Source of the DNA: Alphaproteobacteria bacterium
GTDB lineage: Bacteria > Pseudomonadota > Alphaproteobacteria > GCA-2731375
Assembly: GCA_030746295.1 (NCBI GenBank)
Contig: JASLMY010000268.1
Span: 1 to 6,106 of the forward strand
Direction of reading: 5' to 3'
DNA length: 6,106 bases
In this document: positions 5,351-6,106 of the stretch, in pieces
How positions within the stretch are numbered: the stretch's first letter is position 1
Layout of the letters: each line of letters begins with the position of its first letter
Translations under genes and position numbers: made by a program
The notes under the pieces: model-generated
What the model saw: only the letters and a program-made list of their open reading frames with translations
What the model was told of the DNA's origin: nothing
The model's database searches: none

Positions 5351-5917
5351 TCAGCCCTCGGCGCGACGCATGTAGCTGCCGTCCTCGGTACTGACGACGA
5401 TGCGGTCGCCGATACCGATGAAGGGTGGCACGCTGGTCCGAACGCCGTTCTCCAAGAGGGCCGGTTTGTAAGAGTTGGCCGCGGTCTGGCCCTTCACCAC
5501 CGGCTCCGTCTCGCTGACCTCGAGGGTCACCTGGTCGGGCAGCTCGATGCCGAGCGGCGCGCCCTCGAAGCTCTCGATGACGACGTTCATGCCTTCTTGC
5601 AGGTAGGCCGACTGCTCGCCGACGAGGATAACGTCGAGTTCGACCTGCTCGAAGTTCTCGTTGTCCATGAAAGTGAAGCGCTCGCCGTCGCCGTAGAGAT
5701 ACTGGTGCTCCTTCTGGTCGAGACGGGCCCGCTCGACGCTTTCGGAGGCTCGGAAACGCTCGTTCAGCTTGCTGCCGTCGCGCAAATTGCGCAGCTCGAC
5801 CTGCATGTAGGCGCCGCCCTTGCCGGGCTGGGTGTGCTGGATCTTGACCGCGCGCCAGAGGCCGCCCTTGTGCTCGATGACGTTGCCGGGGCGAATGGCG
5901 TTGCCGTTGATTTTCAT
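5351..5917 (-). CDS. efp: Translation elongation factor P
   Basis: This encodes 188 residues from ATG 5917, exactly the length of E. coli EF-P. The factor binds between the ribosomal P and E sites and promotes peptide bond formation at consecutive prolines. The N-terminal KOW-like domain (about 1-65) begins [21 protein letters not shown]; its loop tip is QPGKGGAY with Lys33, the position modified in Lys-type EF-Ps such as E. coli Lys34 (beta-lysylation by EpmA/EpmB). Two OB-fold domains follow (about 66-130 and 130-188). The C-terminal family signature is recognisable as YKPALLENG followed by [14 protein letters not shown] frame extends upstream to an ATG at 5986, but those 23 residues are not part of EF-P, and MKIN is the conserved start. 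An AGGA just before the ATG is unusually close, so initiation may rely on GAAGA further upstream. It heads the minus-strand cluster, with suhB 22 bases downstream. No modification gene is in the window. Confidence 0.97.
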   Translation of the reverse strand: MKINGNAIRPGNVIEHKGGLWRAVKIQHTQPGKGGAYMQVELRNLRDGSKLNERFRASESVERARLDQKEHQYLYGDGERFTFMDNENFEQVELDVILVGEQSAYLQEGMNVVIESFEGAPLGIELPDQVTLEVSETEPVVKGQTAANSYKPALLENGVRTSVPPFIGIGDRIVVSTEDGSYMRRAEG

Positions 5918-5973
5918 CGTCCTGTCTTCATCGTCTTTCAGTGTCGCTGATTGTCTCGCCTTCGGGCCGCCGG

Positions 5974-6002
5974 AACCTAACAACACGCCCCCCCGGAGGC
6001 AA
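5974..6002 (-). promoter_or_regulatory. Weak candidate efp promoter
   Basis: The minus strand reads TTGCCT (6002-5997), a 17-base spacer containing a 7-G run, then TAGGTT (5979-5974). The -35 matches at 4 of 6 bases and the -10 only at 3, and spacing is optimal. The start point would be near 5967, leaving about 50 bases of leader. This is the best pair I can find upstream of efp, in a non-coding gap of about 180 bases shared with the divergent gene. Confidence 0.3.
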
Positions 6003-6029
6003 TGGCGAAACGCGTCGATGCCGGTGCCC

Positions 6030-6059
6030 TTGTGGCGTTCCGGCGCCCATGGCTAGATT
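6030..6059 (+). promoter_or_regulatory. Weak candidate promoter for the divergent right-edge gene
   Basis: TTGTGG (6030-6035), an 18-base spacer and TAGATT (6054-6059) lie upstream of ATG 6098. The -10 matches at 4 of 6 bases, the -35 mainly through TTG. The start point would be near 6066, giving a leader of about 30 bases that contains the strong ribosome site. The position fits well; the sequence match is only moderate. Confidence 0.35.
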
Positions 6060-6081
6060 GTGCCGAACCTTCGAGGACGGG

Positions 6082-6090
6082 AAAGGGAGG
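6082..6090 (+). promoter_or_regulatory. Strong Shine-Dalgarno for the right-edge gene
   Basis: AAAGGGAGG ends 7 bases before ATG 6098, an extended purine-rich match to the 16S tail with ideal spacing. It fixes the start at 6098 rather than at the in-frame ATG 6002, which has GGAGG only 2 bases before it. The strength suggests a well-translated gene. Confidence 0.7.
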
Positions 6091-6097
6091 ATACTTC

Positions 6098-6106
6098 ATG
6101 GACATC
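6098..6106 (+). CDS. Start of a divergent gene (partial, M-D-I only)
   Basis: ATG GAC ATC runs off the right edge after three codons, so nothing can be said about function. The call rests on the very strong ribosome site at 6082-6090 and the divergent layout relative to efp. The frame is open upstream to ATG 6002 as well, which would add 32 residues (beginning [10 protein letters not shown]); this is less likely because its ribosome site is too close. Confidence 0.6.

Noticed and set aside
4973..5950. Plus-strand frame of 325 codons across suhB and efp
   Set aside because: It spans two genes with unmistakable family motifs on the other strand and has no recognisable domain.
5918..5986. N-terminal extension of efp to ATG 5986
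   Set aside because: The conserved EF-P start is MKIN and the resulting 188 residues match the family length; the extension has no family match and overlaps the promoter region.

Overview
This is a GC-rich, gene-dense bacterial window. High G/C at third codon positions, GTG starts, and an efp-suhB pair followed by MotA-like and OmpA-like envelope genes suggest an alphaproteobacterium, perhaps Rhodospirillales-like. The phylum-level call is inference from gene content and composition. No rRNA, tRNA, CRISPR array or insertion sequence is visible, and no stretch longer than 300 bases lacks a gene.

Layout from right to left, in the direction of minus-strand transcription. At the right edge a plus-strand gene begins at 6098 behind a very strong ribosome binding site, divergent from efp. 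The minus-strand cluster then runs efp (elongation factor P, 5917 to 5351), an inositol-monophosphatase family gene of SuhB type (5328 to 4528), a proline-rich secreted protein with an OmpA-like C-terminus (4423 to 3473), a MotA/TolQ/ExbB-like channel protein (3405 to 2266) and a MotB-like protein with one membrane helix, a very long coiled coil and an OmpA-type peptidoglycan-binding domain (2240 to 609). A short hairpin separates this end from a convergent plus-strand lipoprotein gene (180 to 578). Left of that, an open plus-strand frame ends at 169, directly against the lipoprotein's Shine-Dalgarno.

efp and suhB are housekeeping genes 22 bases apart and probably cotranscribed. The next three genes look like a separate envelope unit: a candidate promoter (TTGCCC, 17 bases, TATCGT) lies in the suhB-ompA gap. 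The channel protein and the MotB-like protein have the two halves expected of an ion-driven stator: the conserved channel helices in one, and in the other a single membrane helix with an Asp near its start plus a peptidoglycan anchor. The third protein is exported, carries 10- and 7-proline runs in a TonB-like extended linker, and ends in an OmpA fold whose usual peptidoglycan-contacting Asp appears to be missing. With no flagellar, Tol-Pal, TonB or Zorya genes alongside, I read the trio as a little-characterised ion-powered envelope machine. This is the most interesting content of the window. EF-P, encoded just upstream, is the factor that relieves ribosome stalling on the kind of polyproline runs found in the third protein.
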